A stretch of DNA of 64,000 nucleotides. Source: Actinomadura rudentiformis (lineage in GTDB: Bacteria; Actinomycetota; Actinomycetes; Streptosporangiales; Streptosporangiaceae). Below are positions 52,791-63,421 of this stretch, in pieces. Position numbers and translations under genes: made by a program. The notes under the pieces were generated by a model, which did no database searches, was not told the origin of the DNA, and worked only from the letters and a program-made list of their open reading frames with translations. The stretch is taken from the NCBI RefSeq assembly GCF_008923185.1, contig NZ_WBMT01000001.1, positions 558,001 to 622,000 of the forward strand, given 5' to 3'. Numbering within the stretch: the first letter of the stretch is position 1; every line of letters starts with the position of its first letter.

Positions 52791-53571
52791 CGTGGATCAC
52801 CAGCTTCCGCCGGGCCGCGACGGTGAGCAGGGCACCGGCCGCCAGCAGCGCCACCGCCCAGGCGGCCTGGAACCCCAGGGCCGCGACCAGGTCGGAGCCG
52901 GTGCGCTTGCCGAGGTAGATGTCGGCCGGCACCTGGATCAGCGCCGCCCACGGCAGCGCCCGCGCGATGCCGCCCAGCCAGCCCGGGAACACCACCAGCG
53001 GCAGGATCATGCCCGAGAAGAACAGCGACATGACCAGCGCGATGGCCTGCAGGCCGCGGTCATCATGCAGCCAGAACGCCGCCAGCGCGACCAGGTAGCG
53101 GATCGCGAAGCTCACCAGGACCGCCAGCGGCAGCGCGAGGGCGAACGCTGCGAGCGCCCAGGGCCCGGCGGGGCGGAGGGTGAAGACCAGCATCCCGGCC
53201 ACCATCGGAAGGCCGCTGCGGAGCAGCAGCTCGGCGGTGGCGCGGCCCAGGTCGTCGGCCAGCCACCAGCCCTGCAGCCCGACCGGCCGGTAGAGGTCGA
53301 TCGCCACGTCGCCGCTGCGGATGCGGTCGCTGAGCTCCAGGCCGCGGAAGATCTGCACCGGACCGATCATGGCCTGGGTGAGGAAACAGAACGTGATCGC
53401 GTCGGTGACGTCGTAGCCGCCCAGGGCCGGACGGGCCTGCCACAGGGCGAGCAGCACGTACGCCCGCATGAACGCGAAGGCGGTGTTGGTGACGGACTCG
53501 GCGACGGAGCTGAGCGGGTAGGCGGTGTAGCGGCGCAGCGCGTACCACGCCACCCACGGAAAGACGCTCAC
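52783..53571 (-). CDS. ABC-2 type transporter permease (first gene of the operon)
   Basis: 262 residues, also about six spans: YALRRYTAYPLSSVAESVTN, ITFCFLTQAMIGPVQIFRGL, and a late pair from ALVMSLFFSGMILPLVVFPG onwards. The cytoplasmic loop LSDRIRSGDVAIDLYRPVGL matches the same two-permease exporter family. The start is GTG at 53571. The gene begins the operon (permease, permease, ATPase), with the promoter between 53572 and 53712. Confidence 0.85.
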   Translation of the reverse strand: MSVFPWVAWYALRRYTAYPLSSVAESVTNTAFAFMRAYVLLALWQARPALGGYDVTDAITFCFLTQAMIGPVQIFRGLELSDRIRSGDVAIDLYRPVGLQGWWLADDLGRATAELLLRSGLPMVAGMLVFTLRPAGPWALAAFALALPLAVLVSFAIRYLVALAAFWLHDDRGLQAIALVMSLFFSGMILPLVVFPGWLGGIARALPWAALIQVPADIYLGKRTGSDLVAALGFQAAWAVALLAAGALLTVAARRKLVIHGG

Positions 53572-53648
53572 TTACAAGAAGCATAGGGAGGATCACGGGG
53601 CGGCTCCATGCAAATGTTCACGGTTCGTCAACGCCATGGAGCGCGCGA

Positions 53649-53679
53649 AGGCCGGACCGGGCGATGCCCGGTCCGGCCT
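53649..53679. terminator. Hairpin terminator after the M1 peptidase gene
   Basis: AGGCCGGACCGGGC (53649-53662) pairs perfectly with GCCCGGTCCGGCCT (53666-53679) around a GAT loop, 34 bases past the stop of the M1 gene. No T run, which is usual for actinomycetes. Confidence 0.75.
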
Positions 53680-53712
53680 CCACGGAGGGGACTCCTTACG
53701 GCAGCAGACCGC

Positions 53713-55197
53713 TTACGGCAGTGGAGGCTTGCCGGGGGAGTAGATCCAGGTCTGGAAGAACTGGGTCAGATCCTGGCCGGAGATCTGCTTGGCCAGCGCG
53801 GTGAACTGCTCGGTCGTGACGTTCTTGTCCGCGTACTTCTTGACCCAGGTGCGCAGCAGCAGGAAGAACTTCTCGTCGCCGATGCGCTCACGCAGGAACT
53901 GCAGCACCATCGCACCGCCGTTGTAGACGCGGTTGTTGAACATGGTGTCGCGCTTCGGGTCGGCGATCACGACCGACCACCAGGGGCGTCCCGCCGGGTC
54001 CGGGAACGGCCTGGCGTTGTAGGTCGCCCGGACCGCGTCGGCGACCTTGGCCCCGCCCTGCTTCTCGTTCCACCAGAGATGCGACCAGGTCGCGAAGCTC
54101 TCGTTCAGCCAGATGTCCTTCCAGCGCGCCGGCGAGACGCTGTTGCCGAACCACTGGTGTGCCATCTCATGCGCGATGGTGGTCGTGTCGCGGACCGCCG
54201 AGTAGACGGGCTTGCCCTGGGTCTCCAGCGAGAAGCCGAGCGGTTGGTCGTTGAAGCGGGCGTCGTCGGCGATGGCGCCGGCGGTGTTGAACGGGTACGG
54301 GCCGAAGGTCTTGGTCCAGAGGTCCGTGGCCTCGTTCGTGGTGTTGAAGAAGAAGTCGACCGCGTTCGGCTGGGACGCGATGAGCGTGGGATCGACCGCG
54401 GTGTAGTTGGGCGTCCCCAGCGGCGACTTGCCGGTCTTCACCTCCCATTTGCCGATGTCGAGCGTGGTGAGGTACGTCGCCATGGGGCTGTCCTCGTGCC
54501 ACTTGAAGACGTTGGCCTGGGTCGCGGAACGACGGCGGCTGAACGAGGCGGCCTGTGTCGTCTTGCTCTTCAGGACGCCGTTGGCGACGGCGAGCAGGCC
54601 CTTGGGCACCTTGATGGTGTAGTCGTACTTCGCCTTGTCGCTCGGGTGGTCGTTGGACGGGAACCACGTGGAGGCGCCGTTGGGCTCCGCGCCGACGAAC
54701 GCGCCGTCCGGCGTGTGCAGGAACCCGTACGGCGAGCCGAAGACGATCGGCGACCCCACGATGGTCTGCGGGACGCCGCCGTAGGTGATGGTCACCTTGA
54801 AGGTGCGTCCCTTCCGGATGCCCTTGGGGGGCGTCACGGTCAGTTCCTGGCCGCGCCGCTTGAACGAGGCCTTCTTCCGGTCGACCTTGACTCGCTCGAC
54901 GTCCATGCCCGACAGGTCCAGGTTGAAGCTGGACAGGTTCTGGGTGGCGCGCGCGGTCATCGTCACGACGCCGTCGAGCTGGTCGTAGTCGGGGTCGTAG
55001 GCCAGGTCGAGATGGTAGTGCTGGGCGTCGTACCCGCCGTTGCCCTCCAGGGGGAAGTACTCGTCGCCGACCCCGGACGCGCCAGGGGTGTAACGGCCCC
55101 GATCGGCGGCCGCGGCGGGGACCCCGACGGCGAGCGAGGCGAGGGTGATCGCCGCGATCGACACGGGGAGCATGCGCGGAACGGTGCGCAATGCCAT
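53713..55197 (-). CDS. Secreted M1-family metallopeptidase
   Basis: 494 residues. A signal peptide ([20 protein letters not shown]) precedes the M1-like fold. The zinc site [20 protein letters not shown] then WLNESFA gives HExxH-x18-E with the downstream Glu, so it is catalytically competent. N-terminal text [24 protein letters not shown] (residues ~40-60) is typical. It is secreted and would trim peptides outside the cell. The ATG at 55197 starts the signal. A second, similar gene follows directly upstream at 55213, a tandem duplication. Confidence 0.93.
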   Translation of the reverse strand: MALRTVPRMLPVSIAAITLASLAVGVPAAAADRGRYTPGASGVGDEYFPLEGNGGYDAQHYHLDLAYDPDYDQLDGVVTMTARATQNLSSFNLDLSGMDVERVKVDRKKASFKRRGQELTVTPPKGIRKGRTFKVTITYGGVPQTIVGSPIVFGSPYGFLHTPDGAFVGAEPNGASTWFPSNDHPSDKAKYDYTIKVPKGLLAVANGVLKSKTTQAASFSRRRSATQANVFKWHEDSPMATYLTTLDIGKWEVKTGKSPLGTPNYTAVDPTLIASQPNAVDFFFNTTNEATDLWTKTFGPYPFNTAGAIADDARFNDQPLGFSLETQGKPVYSAVRDTTTIAHEMAHQWFGNSVSPARWKDIWLNESFATWSHLWWNEKQGGAKVADAVRATYNARPFPDPAGRPWWSVVIADPKRDTMFNNRVYNGGAMVLQFLRERIGDEKFFLLLRTWVKKYADKNVTTEQFTALAKQISGQDLTQFFQTWIYSPGKPPLP

Positions 55198-55212
55198 AAG
55201 GGGAGTGTCCTT

Positions 55213-56679
55213 TCACCAGGAGGTGGGCTTGCCGGGCTGGTAGAGCCAGACCCGGAAGAACTGGTCGAGGTCCTGCCCGGCGATTTTCTCGGCCAGGGAG
55301 GTGAACTCCTCGGTGGTGGCGGTGCCGTACTTCTTCTGCTTCACCCAGGTGCGGGCCAGCCGGAAGAACTTCTCGTCGCCGATCTTCTGCCGCAGCGCCT
55401 GGAGCGTCATGCCGCCACGGGAGTAGACCGCGCCGTGGAACATCTGGTCCCGGGTCGGGTCGGCGACGACGACGTCCCAGAAGGCGGGGCGGCCGGGGGG
55501 CGGCGCCGGCGGGTTGTCATAGGTCTGCTGGAACGAGACCTGGGCGGACTGGCCGCCGTGCCGCTCGGTCCAGTACCACTCGACGAAGCGGGCCCAGCCC
55601 TCGTTCAGCCAGATGTCCTTCCACCGGTGGGTGGAGACGCTGTTGCCGAACCACTGGTGGCCGATCTCGTGCACGACCGTGCTCTCGGCGCGCGGCCGGT
55701 GGTAGATGGGGCGGCTCTGCGTCTCCAGCGCGTAGCCGATGTTGATCGGCGGCACCAGGTTGTTCTCGGTGATGGAGCCGGTGGTGGTGAACGGGTAACG
55801 CCCGAAGTAGTCGGCCAGCTCGTCGGTGGCCCGGGTCGTGTGCCGCGGGGTGGCGACGGCGTCGGGGTGGGCGGCCACGTCCGGGTCGACGGCGTCGAGC
55901 TGTGGCAGGCCCTTGCCCGTCGTGGTCGTCGAGACGTTGAAGCGCCCGATCGCGACGGTCGCCAGGTACGGGGCCATCGGGCTGTCCTCGTGCCACACGA
56001 ACGACGCGCGGTCGCCCTTGGTCCACTGCTTGACCAGATGGCCGTTGCCGATGGCCTTCAGGTCCTTGGGCACCGACATCTTGAGCGTGAAGAGCGCCTT
56101 GTCCCGCGGGTGGTCGTTCGCCGGGAACCAGGTGGACGCGCCGTTGGGCTCCGACGAGACCGAGGCGCCGTCGGGGGTGTGCACGAACCCGTACGGCAGG
56201 CCGAACACGATCGGCCCGCTCAGGGTCTCGGGCACCCCGTCGTAGCGGACGGTCACGCGGAAGGTGCTGCTCTTGCGCAGGCCCTTCCGGGGGGTGATGA
56301 CGAGTTCGCGTTCGCCGGTGCGGGTGAACTCGGCGGCCTTGCCGTTCACGTGCACCGAGCGCACGTTCATCTTGTAGAAGTCGAGGTTGAAGCGCGACAG
56401 GTCGTGCGTGGCGCGGGCGCTGATGACAGCGGTCGCCCTGAGCGTGTCGGTGGCCGGGTCGTAGGCGGCGTCGACACCGTAGTGCCTGACGTCGTACCCG
56501 CCGTTGCCGAGCTCGGGGAAGTACGGGTCGCCGAGACCGGGGGCGCCCGGTCTGTAGTCGGCGCGGTCGGCGGAGGCGGCGGGCGCCAGCGCGACCACGC
56601 TCACCGCGGCGAGCGCCAGGGGCAGTGCGCGTCCGGTGCCCCGGGGGCGTCGAGGCTGCCTAGAAGGGCGCATGGCCAT
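55213..56679 (-). CDS. Secreted M1-family metallopeptidase (paralogue)
   Basis: 488 residues. Basic start MAMRPSRQPRRPRGTGRALP and hydrophobic LALAAVSVVALAPAASA form the signal peptide. The zinc motif is [20 protein letters not shown] with WLNEGWARF. It is similar throughout to the gene at 53713 and 15 bases upstream of it, so both probably share one transcript. Substrate preferences may differ because the substrate loops (NLVPPINIGYALETQSRPIY versus [11 protein letters not shown]) have diverged. The ATG at 56679 follows GGGAGAGG. Confidence 0.92.
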   Translation of the reverse strand: MAMRPSRQPRRPRGTGRALPLALAAVSVVALAPAASADRADYRPGAPGLGDPYFPELGNGGYDVRHYGVDAAYDPATDTLRATAVISARATHDLSRFNLDFYKMNVRSVHVNGKAAEFTRTGERELVITPRKGLRKSSTFRVTVRYDGVPETLSGPIVFGLPYGFVHTPDGASVSSEPNGASTWFPANDHPRDKALFTLKMSVPKDLKAIGNGHLVKQWTKGDRASFVWHEDSPMAPYLATVAIGRFNVSTTTTGKGLPQLDAVDPDVAAHPDAVATPRHTTRATDELADYFGRYPFTTTGSITENNLVPPINIGYALETQSRPIYHRPRAESTVVHEIGHQWFGNSVSTHRWKDIWLNEGWARFVEWYWTERHGGQSAQVSFQQTYDNPPAPPPGRPAFWDVVVADPTRDQMFHGAVYSRGGMTLQALRQKIGDEKFFRLARTWVKQKKYGTATTEEFTSLAEKIAGQDLDQFFRVWLYQPGKPTSW

Positions 56680-56794
56680 CGTCGGATCCTCTCCCTTGAG
56701 TGATCGAACAACCCGTCCACATTGGCCGCATAAGGGAGATATGTCGAGGCCGCTGCCGAATGTGGCCGTTGTGTCCGAACGCGCCGGCGGGGGA

Positions 56795-56842
56795 CACGAG
56801 AAGGCCCCTCCGGGGTGTAGGAGCCGGAGGGGCCTTCTCGTG
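56795..56842. terminator. Strong bidirectional terminator
   Basis: CACGAGAAGGCCCCTCCGG (56795-56813) pairs without mismatch to CCGGAGGGGCCTTCTCGTG (56824-56842): a 19-base stem with a 10-base loop. It lies downstream of the isocitrate lyase gene and upstream of the M1 promoter region. Confidence 0.9.
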
Positions 56843-56926
56843 ACCGGTGGTGACCGGCCGTCCTCAGCGAGCCTTGAGGACTGGGGTGTTGCGGACTGAG
56901 GTGTTGCGGACTGAGAGGTTCACGAC

Positions 56927-58210
<1,284 letters not shown>

Positions 58211-58279
58211 TGTCTTGCCCTTCTGTGTCGTCCCCTGGGTGCTTGGGCATGAGTCTGCCCCGCGACAAGCCCTTAATGA

Positions 58280-58320
58280 ACTCGCGAGTAACGAAAGATT
58301 GTCGAAATTTCCGTTATGAT
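58280..58320. promoter_or_regulatory. Shared aceA/ramB control region
   Basis: Contains the palindrome ACTCGCGAGT (58280-58289), the imperfect inverted repeat TAACGAAA (58289-58296) / TTTCCGTTA (58308-58316), and a -10-like TATGAT at 58315-58320 only 6 bases before the GTG at 58327. The last point suggests a leaderless ramB mRNA. Candidate RamB-binding region. Confidence 0.5.
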
Positions 58321-58326
58321 GAAGCC

Positions 58327-59796
58327 GTGACGACCTTGCGGCCAGAAGAACCCCTCAACTTGACGAGTGACGTAGATCTCGTCACCTTCGGCCAGCGGCT
58401 CCGCCACCTCCGGCGCAGCCGCGGCATGACGCTGTCCGACCTCGGCGAGCGGGTGGGCCGGGCGCCGTCCCAGCTCTCCCTGCTGGAGAACGGGCGGCGC
58501 GAGCCCAAGCTCTCGCTCCTGCAGTCCCTGGCCGCGGCGCTGGAGGTCCCGGTGGAGGAGCTGCTGCGCCGCCAGCCGCCCAGCCGGCGCGCCCAGCTCG
58601 AGATCGCCCTGGAGGAGGCCCAGCGCGATCCGCTGTACAAGACGCTGGGCCTGTCGCACCTCAAGGTCAGCAAGCGCATGCCGAACGAGGTGATCGAGCA
58701 CATCCTGGCCCTCTACGGTGAGCTGCGGCGCAGCCGCACCAAGCCCACCGCGAGCCCCGAGGAGGCCCGCAAGGCCAACGCCGAGCTGCGGCGCCAGATG
58801 CACGAGCGCGGCAACTACTTCGGCGAGATCGAGACCGTCGCGGCGCGCACCCTCGACGCGATCGGCTACCGGCGCGGCCCGGTGTCGCAGGGCATGCTGA
58901 TGACGCTGGTCGGTCACTTCGGCTTCAGCCTGCAGTACGTCCAGGACCTGCCCCGCTCGGTGCGTTCGATCACCGACCTGCGCAACCGGCGGATCTACCT
59001 GGAACGCGAGCAGCTCGGCATGCACACGCCCCGGACGATCCTGCTGCAGACCCTCGGGCACATCGCGCTGGACCACGACCAGCCGCGCGACTTCGCCGAC
59101 TTCCTGCGCCAGCGGGTCGAGGCCAACTACTTCGGCGCCGCGATCCTGATGCCCGAGCGCGCGGTCGCCCCGTACCTCCAGGAGGCCAAAGAGGCCCGCG
59201 AGCTGTCGGTGGAGGATCTGGCCGACGTCTTCTCCGTCTCGTACGAGATGGCCGCGCACCGCTTCACCAACGTTGCGACCCACCACCTCGACCTGCAGCT
59301 GCACTTCACCAAGAACGACGAGAACGGCACGATCTACAAGGCGTACGCCAACGACGGCCTGCTCTTCCCGCAGGATGAGGACGGGGCGATCGAGGGTCAG
59401 CGGATGTGTCGGCAGTGGGCCGGGCGCCATGTCTTCAGCGCCGCAGACCGCTTCTCGGTCTACTACCAGTACACCGACACCCCGACCGGCACGTACTGGT
59501 GCCTCTCCCACATCGACCCGTCGCACGAGCGGGACTTCGCGATCACGCTGGGCGTGCGGTTCGAGGACTCGCGCTGGTTCCGGGGACGGGAGACGACCAA
59601 CAGGGTCAAGTCGGCGTGCCCGGACGGCGACTGCTGCCAGCGGCCGCCGAAGGAGCTCGCCGACCGGTGGGAGGGCATGGCGTGGCCCTCGGCCCGTGCC
59701 CATTCCCACGTGCTCTCGGTCCTGCCACCCGGCGCTTTTCCGGGGGTCGACGAGGCCGATGTCTACGCCTTCCTGGACAGGCACGCCGCCGGATGA
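58327..59796 (+). CDS. ramB: RamB-like transcriptional regulator (XRE-IrrE/ImmA-DUF2083)
   Basis: 489 residues. The N-terminal XRE HTH is [41 protein letters not shown] middle IrrE/ImmA-like region follows ([34 protein letters not shown]). The C-terminal Cys-rich DUF2083 region has [13 protein letters not shown]. This is the layout of RamB/short-chain fatty acyl regulators, which control aceA and aceB in corynebacteria and mycobacteria. It is divergent from isocitrate lyase, supporting the same role. The start is GTG at 58327. Confidence 0.92.
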   Translation: MTTLRPEEPLNLTSDVDLVTFGQRLRHLRRSRGMTLSDLGERVGRAPSQLSLLENGRREPKLSLLQSLAAALEVPVEELLRRQPPSRRAQLEIALEEAQRDPLYKTLGLSHLKVSKRMPNEVIEHILALYGELRRSRTKPTASPEEARKANAELRRQMHERGNYFGEIETVAARTLDAIGYRRGPVSQGMLMTLVGHFGFSLQYVQDLPRSVRSITDLRNRRIYLEREQLGMHTPRTILLQTLGHIALDHDQPRDFADFLRQRVEANYFGAAILMPERAVAPYLQEAKEARELSVEDLADVFSVSYEMAAHRFTNVATHHLDLQLHFTKNDENGTIYKAYANDGLLFPQDEDGAIEGQRMCRQWAGRHVFSAADRFSVYYQYTDTPTGTYWCLSHIDPSHERDFAITLGVRFEDSRWFRGRETTNRVKSACPDGDCCQRPPKELADRWEGMAWPSARAHSHVLSVLPPGAFPGVDEADVYAFLDRHAAG

Positions 59797-59839
59797 CACG
59801 GGGCTGAAGGGAAAACGTCGTTCAGGGACGCATGGCGGG

Positions 59840-60652
59840 TCAGGGAAAACGCGGCGGCATGGGCTCTTCCATTGCCGCGTAGAGCCGCTTCAGATAGGCC
59901 TCTGCCTGGCTGAGATCGCCGTTGTAGGTGCGGATGACCTTCAGGATCCGGTCGACCCATGCGTCCCACTCCGGGCGCAGCGCGGGATCGAGCCGGCCGT
60001 GCTTGACGGCGATGTCGAGGATCGCGCGGCCGATCTCCCCGCCCATGTCGGCCTTGTAGCGGAACCGTTGCTTGAACAGGCCGATATGGGTGAGGGTCAC
60101 CGGTCGGCCGGTCAGTGCCGCAGAGAGGTTGAGGTACGCCTCGATGCCGAAGTCCACGGGGGCGTCGTCCGCCAGGAGCTCGGGGCGGACCGCCCGGAAC
60201 CCGCTGAGCGGGCGGTCGCCGAACCGGCCGTCGGCCTCGGGGACCAGGGCGCGGACCAGCGGGCCGTAAATGGAGATCGTCGCACTCAGAATGGGTTTGG
60301 GCGGCGGATCGTCGAAGTCGGCGACCACCATGGCCGTCGATTCGGGAGCCGCGTCGATCGCCTTGCGCAAAGTCAGCGGAATGTTGCGGCCGTTCTCGAC
60401 GATATCGGCGTCCATGAAACACAACCACGGAGTTTCCGTCGCACTGGCCATCGCCACCATGGCGGCGCCCTTTCCCAAAGGCGCCGGAAGCACTTCGCAG
60501 CCGAGCGAACGCGCGCGCTCGGCGGTGCCGTCGGTCGAGGCGCTATCGACGACGACGACGCGAGTGGCGGTGTCCGCCGCCTCCCTTGCCTGCCGGATCG
60601 CATTCCCCACATAGGGCTCCTCGTTGTGGGCTACGATCGCGATAGTGAGCAT
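59840..60652 (-). CDS. Family 2 glycosyltransferase
   Basis: 270 residues: MLTIAIVAHNEEPYVGNAIR at the N terminus, VVVVDSASTDGTAERARSLG (nucleotide-sugar binding) and LCFMDADIVENGRN (DxD-like Asp). RFGDRPLSGFRAVRPELLAD and the helical C terminus fit GT2 enzymes. It lacks membrane helices and is likely cytosolic. The acceptor is unknown. I chose the ATG at 60652; its start codon lies only a few bases from the start of the divergent gene at 60645. The nearby folP2-like gene recalls mycobacterial folP2-gpgS, but the text is not GpgS. Confidence 0.9.
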   Translation of the reverse strand: MLTIAIVAHNEEPYVGNAIRQAREAADTATRVVVVDSASTDGTAERARSLGCEVLPAPLGKGAAMVAMASATETPWLCFMDADIVENGRNIPLTLRKAIDAAPESTAMVVADFDDPPPKPILSATISIYGPLVRALVPEADGRFGDRPLSGFRAVRPELLADDAPVDFGIEAYLNLSAALTGRPVTLTHIGLFKQRFRYKADMGGEIGRAILDIAVKHGRLDPALRPEWDAWVDRILKVIRTYNGDLSQAEAYLKRLYAAMEEPMPPRFP

Positions 60653-62228
60653 TGCGGGGCAAATCCCTCCAGACTGGACTATTAGCTGGATTCGTACGTA
60701 CGATCTCGGCGATCTGGCCGACATCGCCCCTCGTGATCTTCTGATCGCAGGAAGTGACGGCACGGGGGAGCTCCTGGACGTCGACGCCCAGGCGTTCTTC
60801 GACATCCAGACCCTGCGGCTCGGTCATGTCGCGCGGTACCGCCTTCCCCCGATCACCTTCGACGGGGTGCTGCGGCTGCGCGCCGGCGAGCGTCCGGTCA
60901 GCGGCAAGGTGTCGGTCCACCTGCTGGTGCACGCCTCCGGATTCATGGTCATCAGACCCACCCTACGGTCGGAGTGGCTGAGCACCGAGGGCCGGGTGAC
61001 GGCCGAGGTCCTCGGCCAGCTCGAACGGGCCATGTGGATTACGGGTTACCCGTTGCGCTGGCACGTATCCGGCGGGCATGTGATCGAAGGCAGCGTCCGC
61101 TGCGTGATGAACTGGGTCTTCTTCGACCTTTACGAGCGCGTGCACGGTGTGTCGAATCCCGAGCAGGTCGCGCTGTGGGCGCTCGAAGGCATCCAAGGTT
61201 GCGACCGCCTGCACGAGATGTACGCCGAGGGGTTCATCAGCTACCCGTTCCCGGTCAGCTTCGGCGCGCAGTTCGAGATCGTCAATCCGCAGCTCAGCCC
61301 GCTCTTCGGCGGCATGGACACCGAGGCCGAGTGGCAGCGGACCATCGACTGCCTGATGTTCCCCGACCGCACCGACATCCGCGCGGTGCCGATCACGCTG
61401 GGCCGGGAGACGCTCGACCGCTGGTACCTGTCGGAGAACCAGGCGCTCACGCTGGTCCCGGCGGGGGAGCCGGACGCCGAGATGGACGTGATCGACCCGG
61501 ACCGGACCCAGCTCCTGGAGGCGCTCGGGCTGCGCCGGGCCGTGCTGCGGTGCGTCCAGCGCGACACCCAGCGGGTGCTCACCGAACGCCGCACGGTCAC
61601 CCGCTACCAGCTCGAACGGTGGCAGCACATGGTGGCCAGCACCACCGACGACTACGTGCTCCATGACCGCATCGGCCAGCTCATCGAGCCCATCCGCCTG
61701 CACAACAGCAACGAGATCCTCATCCGCGACCTCGGCGACCTCGAACGCCAGGTGCGCGCCAACCTCGCCTGGTTCCAGGAACGGCTGGACACCCTCTCGG
61801 CCTGGACCGGCGGCCTGGTGGGAGCCTCGGTCGGCACCGTGGCGATGGTGCTCAGCCTCCAGGAGGCGCTGAAGGCGATGCTCAGCCAGACGCTGGGCCG
61901 CGAGCCGGACAAGGTCTTCCAGGATTTCGGCTGGCTGTTCGCGCTGACCATGCTGACCCTCATGATCATTTCGTTCGCGGTCGCCGTCACGGTGATCCGG
62001 CGGGTGACGCGCACGTTGAGCCCCTTCTCCCGCCGGTTGCCGATCCGCGGCGGTCCCCGGGCCAGGCGGCGCGCGCGTGCCCTGCGGCGTGCCATCGCCG
62101 CGCAAGCCGAGCAGCCCACGCCGCCGGAGCCACCCGTTCCGCCGCGGCGCACGCCGCCCCCGGCGCCGCCCGTCCCGCCGCAGGCCCCGCCGCCGCTCGC
62201 GGAGGGAGAGCAGCCGGCCGAGGCCTGA
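60645..62228 (+). CDS. Hypothetical protein with two membrane spans and Pro-rich tail
   Basis: 527 residues. The N-terminal ~380 residues are globular (LLVHASGFMVIRPTLRSEWL and WALEGIQGCDRLHEMYAEGF), family unknown to me. Membrane spans lie near 386-406 (WTGGLVGASVGTVAMVLSL) and 430-451 (LFALTMLTLMIISFAVAVTV). Residues ~455-485 are Arg-rich and ~491-520 Pro-rich, pointing to a cytoplasmic tail. The GTG at 60645 overlaps the start region of the divergent glycosyltransferase; the TTG at 60624 is the alternative. It precedes folP by 122 bases. Confidence 0.7.
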   Translation: MSIAGQIPPDWTISWIRTYDLGDLADIAPRDLLIAGSDGTGELLDVDAQAFFDIQTLRLGHVARYRLPPITFDGVLRLRAGERPVSGKVSVHLLVHASGFMVIRPTLRSEWLSTEGRVTAEVLGQLERAMWITGYPLRWHVSGGHVIEGSVRCVMNWVFFDLYERVHGVSNPEQVALWALEGIQGCDRLHEMYAEGFISYPFPVSFGAQFEIVNPQLSPLFGGMDTEAEWQRTIDCLMFPDRTDIRAVPITLGRETLDRWYLSENQALTLVPAGEPDAEMDVIDPDRTQLLEALGLRRAVLRCVQRDTQRVLTERRTVTRYQLERWQHMVASTTDDYVLHDRIGQLIEPIRLHNSNEILIRDLGDLERQVRANLAWFQERLDTLSAWTGGLVGASVGTVAMVLSLQEALKAMLSQTLGREPDKVFQDFGWLFALTMLTLMIISFAVAVTVIRRVTRTLSPFSRRLPIRGGPRARRRARALRRAIAAQAEQPTPPEPPVPPRRTPPPAPPVPPQAPPPLAEGEQPAEA

Positions 62229-62350
62229 CGCCAGGTGCCCTCCCATGCAGGCAGGTGTCATACGTGCAGGTGCCGTAAGGGCAGGTCTCGCGGCGTGCTT
62301 GACTGAGAACTCACCGTCGCCCGGTGCCGGGTATCGAGGAGGACTTGTCC

Positions 62351-63256
62351 ATGTCGCGGAACGGACAGAGCGCGGGATTCCTGCCTGAGCTGATCCAGCC
62401 GGATCGCACCATCGGCGCCCGCCGGTTCGACTTCTCGCGGCGGGTCGCGGTGATGGCCATCATCAACCGCACGCCCGACTCGTTCCATGACCGGGGCGCC
62501 ACGTTCCAGCTCGCCAGGGCGGTGGAGGCGGCGGAACGGGCGGTCGCCGACGGCGCCGACTGGCTGGACATCGGCGGGATGCCGTTCGGCAAGGGCCCGG
62601 AGATCTCGGTCGCCGAGGAGATCGAACGGGTCGCGCCGGTGATCGAGGCGGCCCGGGCCAAGACCGACGCGGTGATCTCGGTGGACACCTTCCGCGCGGA
62701 GGTGGCCGAGGCGGCGCTCGCGGCCGGGGCCGACGTCGTGAACGACACCAGCGGTCTCAAGGATCCGGAGCTGGCCCCGGTGGTGGCCAAGACCGGGGCG
62801 GGCCTCGTCGTCACCCACAGTCTGGCCGGGCCCAGGGTGGAGCACCCGAAGCCCACCTACGACGACGTGGTCGCCGAGGTGGCGGCGTTCTTGCGCGACC
62901 GGGTGGCCCGGGCGCTCGCCGCGGGTGTCGATCCGGGGAGCATCGTCATCGACCCCGGCCATGACCTCAACAAGAACACCTACCACTCGCTGGAGATCAC
63001 CCGCCGGCTGAGCGAGATCGCAGCCATCGGCCACCCGCTGCTCGTCGCCGTGTCCAACAAGGACTTCATCGGCGAGATCGAGGACCGCCCGCAGCACGAC
63101 CGGCTGGAGGGCACGCTGGCCGTCACCGCGGCGTGCGTCCTGCAAGGTGCGCGGATCGTGCGCGTCCACGACGTCCGGGCCACCGTGGCCGCGGTCCGGA
63201 CGATCGAGGCGGTGCTCGGATTCCGCGAGCCGCTGGCCCCCCGCCACAACCTCTGA
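62351..63256 (+). CDS. folP: Dihydropteroate synthase-like protein (FolP2-type)
   Basis: 301 residues. RVAVMAIINRTPDSFHDRGA is the DHPS N-terminal motif, VISVDTFRAEVAEAALAAGA and DVVNDTSGL are typical, and VSNKDFIGEI is near the end. The usual GGESTRPG loop reads GGMPFGKG here, and the pterin loop reads DPGHDLNKNTYHSLEITRRL, a pattern of the FolP2 paralogue group whose role in folate synthesis is doubtful. The ATG at 62351 follows GGAGG. Length is normal for the family. Confidence 0.88.
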   Translation: MSRNGQSAGFLPELIQPDRTIGARRFDFSRRVAVMAIINRTPDSFHDRGATFQLARAVEAAERAVADGADWLDIGGMPFGKGPEISVAEEIERVAPVIEAARAKTDAVISVDTFRAEVAEAALAAGADVVNDTSGLKDPELAPVVAKTGAGLVVTHSLAGPRVEHPKPTYDDVVAEVAAFLRDRVARALAAGVDPGSIVIDPGHDLNKNTYHSLEITRRLSEIAAIGHPLLVAVSNKDFIGEIEDRPQHDRLEGTLAVTAACVLQGARIVRVHDVRATVAAVRTIEAVLGFREPLAPRHNL

Positions 63257-63353
63257 TCCGGACTCCGAACACCGGGCTGCAAGGCCCGCCGCGTGCTCGA
63301 TCTGTGCTGATCCACGGGTTCTTTTCATCGTGTGCTGTGACTCTGGCCACGGT

Positions 63354-63401
63354 GTTACCACCGGTAACGGCTGCGGTGCTACCGTTAGTAACAGATGATA
63401 T
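63354..63401. promoter_or_regulatory. Operator-like repeats and -10 box before the acyl-CoA dehydrogenase
   Basis: GTTACC-ACC-GGTAAC at 63354-63368 is a perfect inverted repeat. GTTAGTAAC lies at 63384-63392, and TAACGG/CCGTTA pair across the interval between them. TGATAT at 63396-63401 can be the -10 box, 21 bases before the start. TTAC-N5-GTAA cores resemble operators of TetR-type lipid regulators. Confidence 0.55.
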
Positions 63402-63421
63402 TGGAGAGAGGGTCAATAACG

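Noticed and set aside
53608..56703. A plus-strand open frame of over 1,000 codons
   Set aside because: It lies exactly opposite the two M1 peptidase genes, is low in recognisable domains and is the usual antisense shadow at high GC. The peptidases have signals, zinc motifs and terminators.
59840..60652. GpgS (glucosyl-3-phosphoglycerate synthase) because of the nearby folP2-like gene
   Set aside because: The length and the conserved segments differ from GpgS; only the generic GT2 motifs match.
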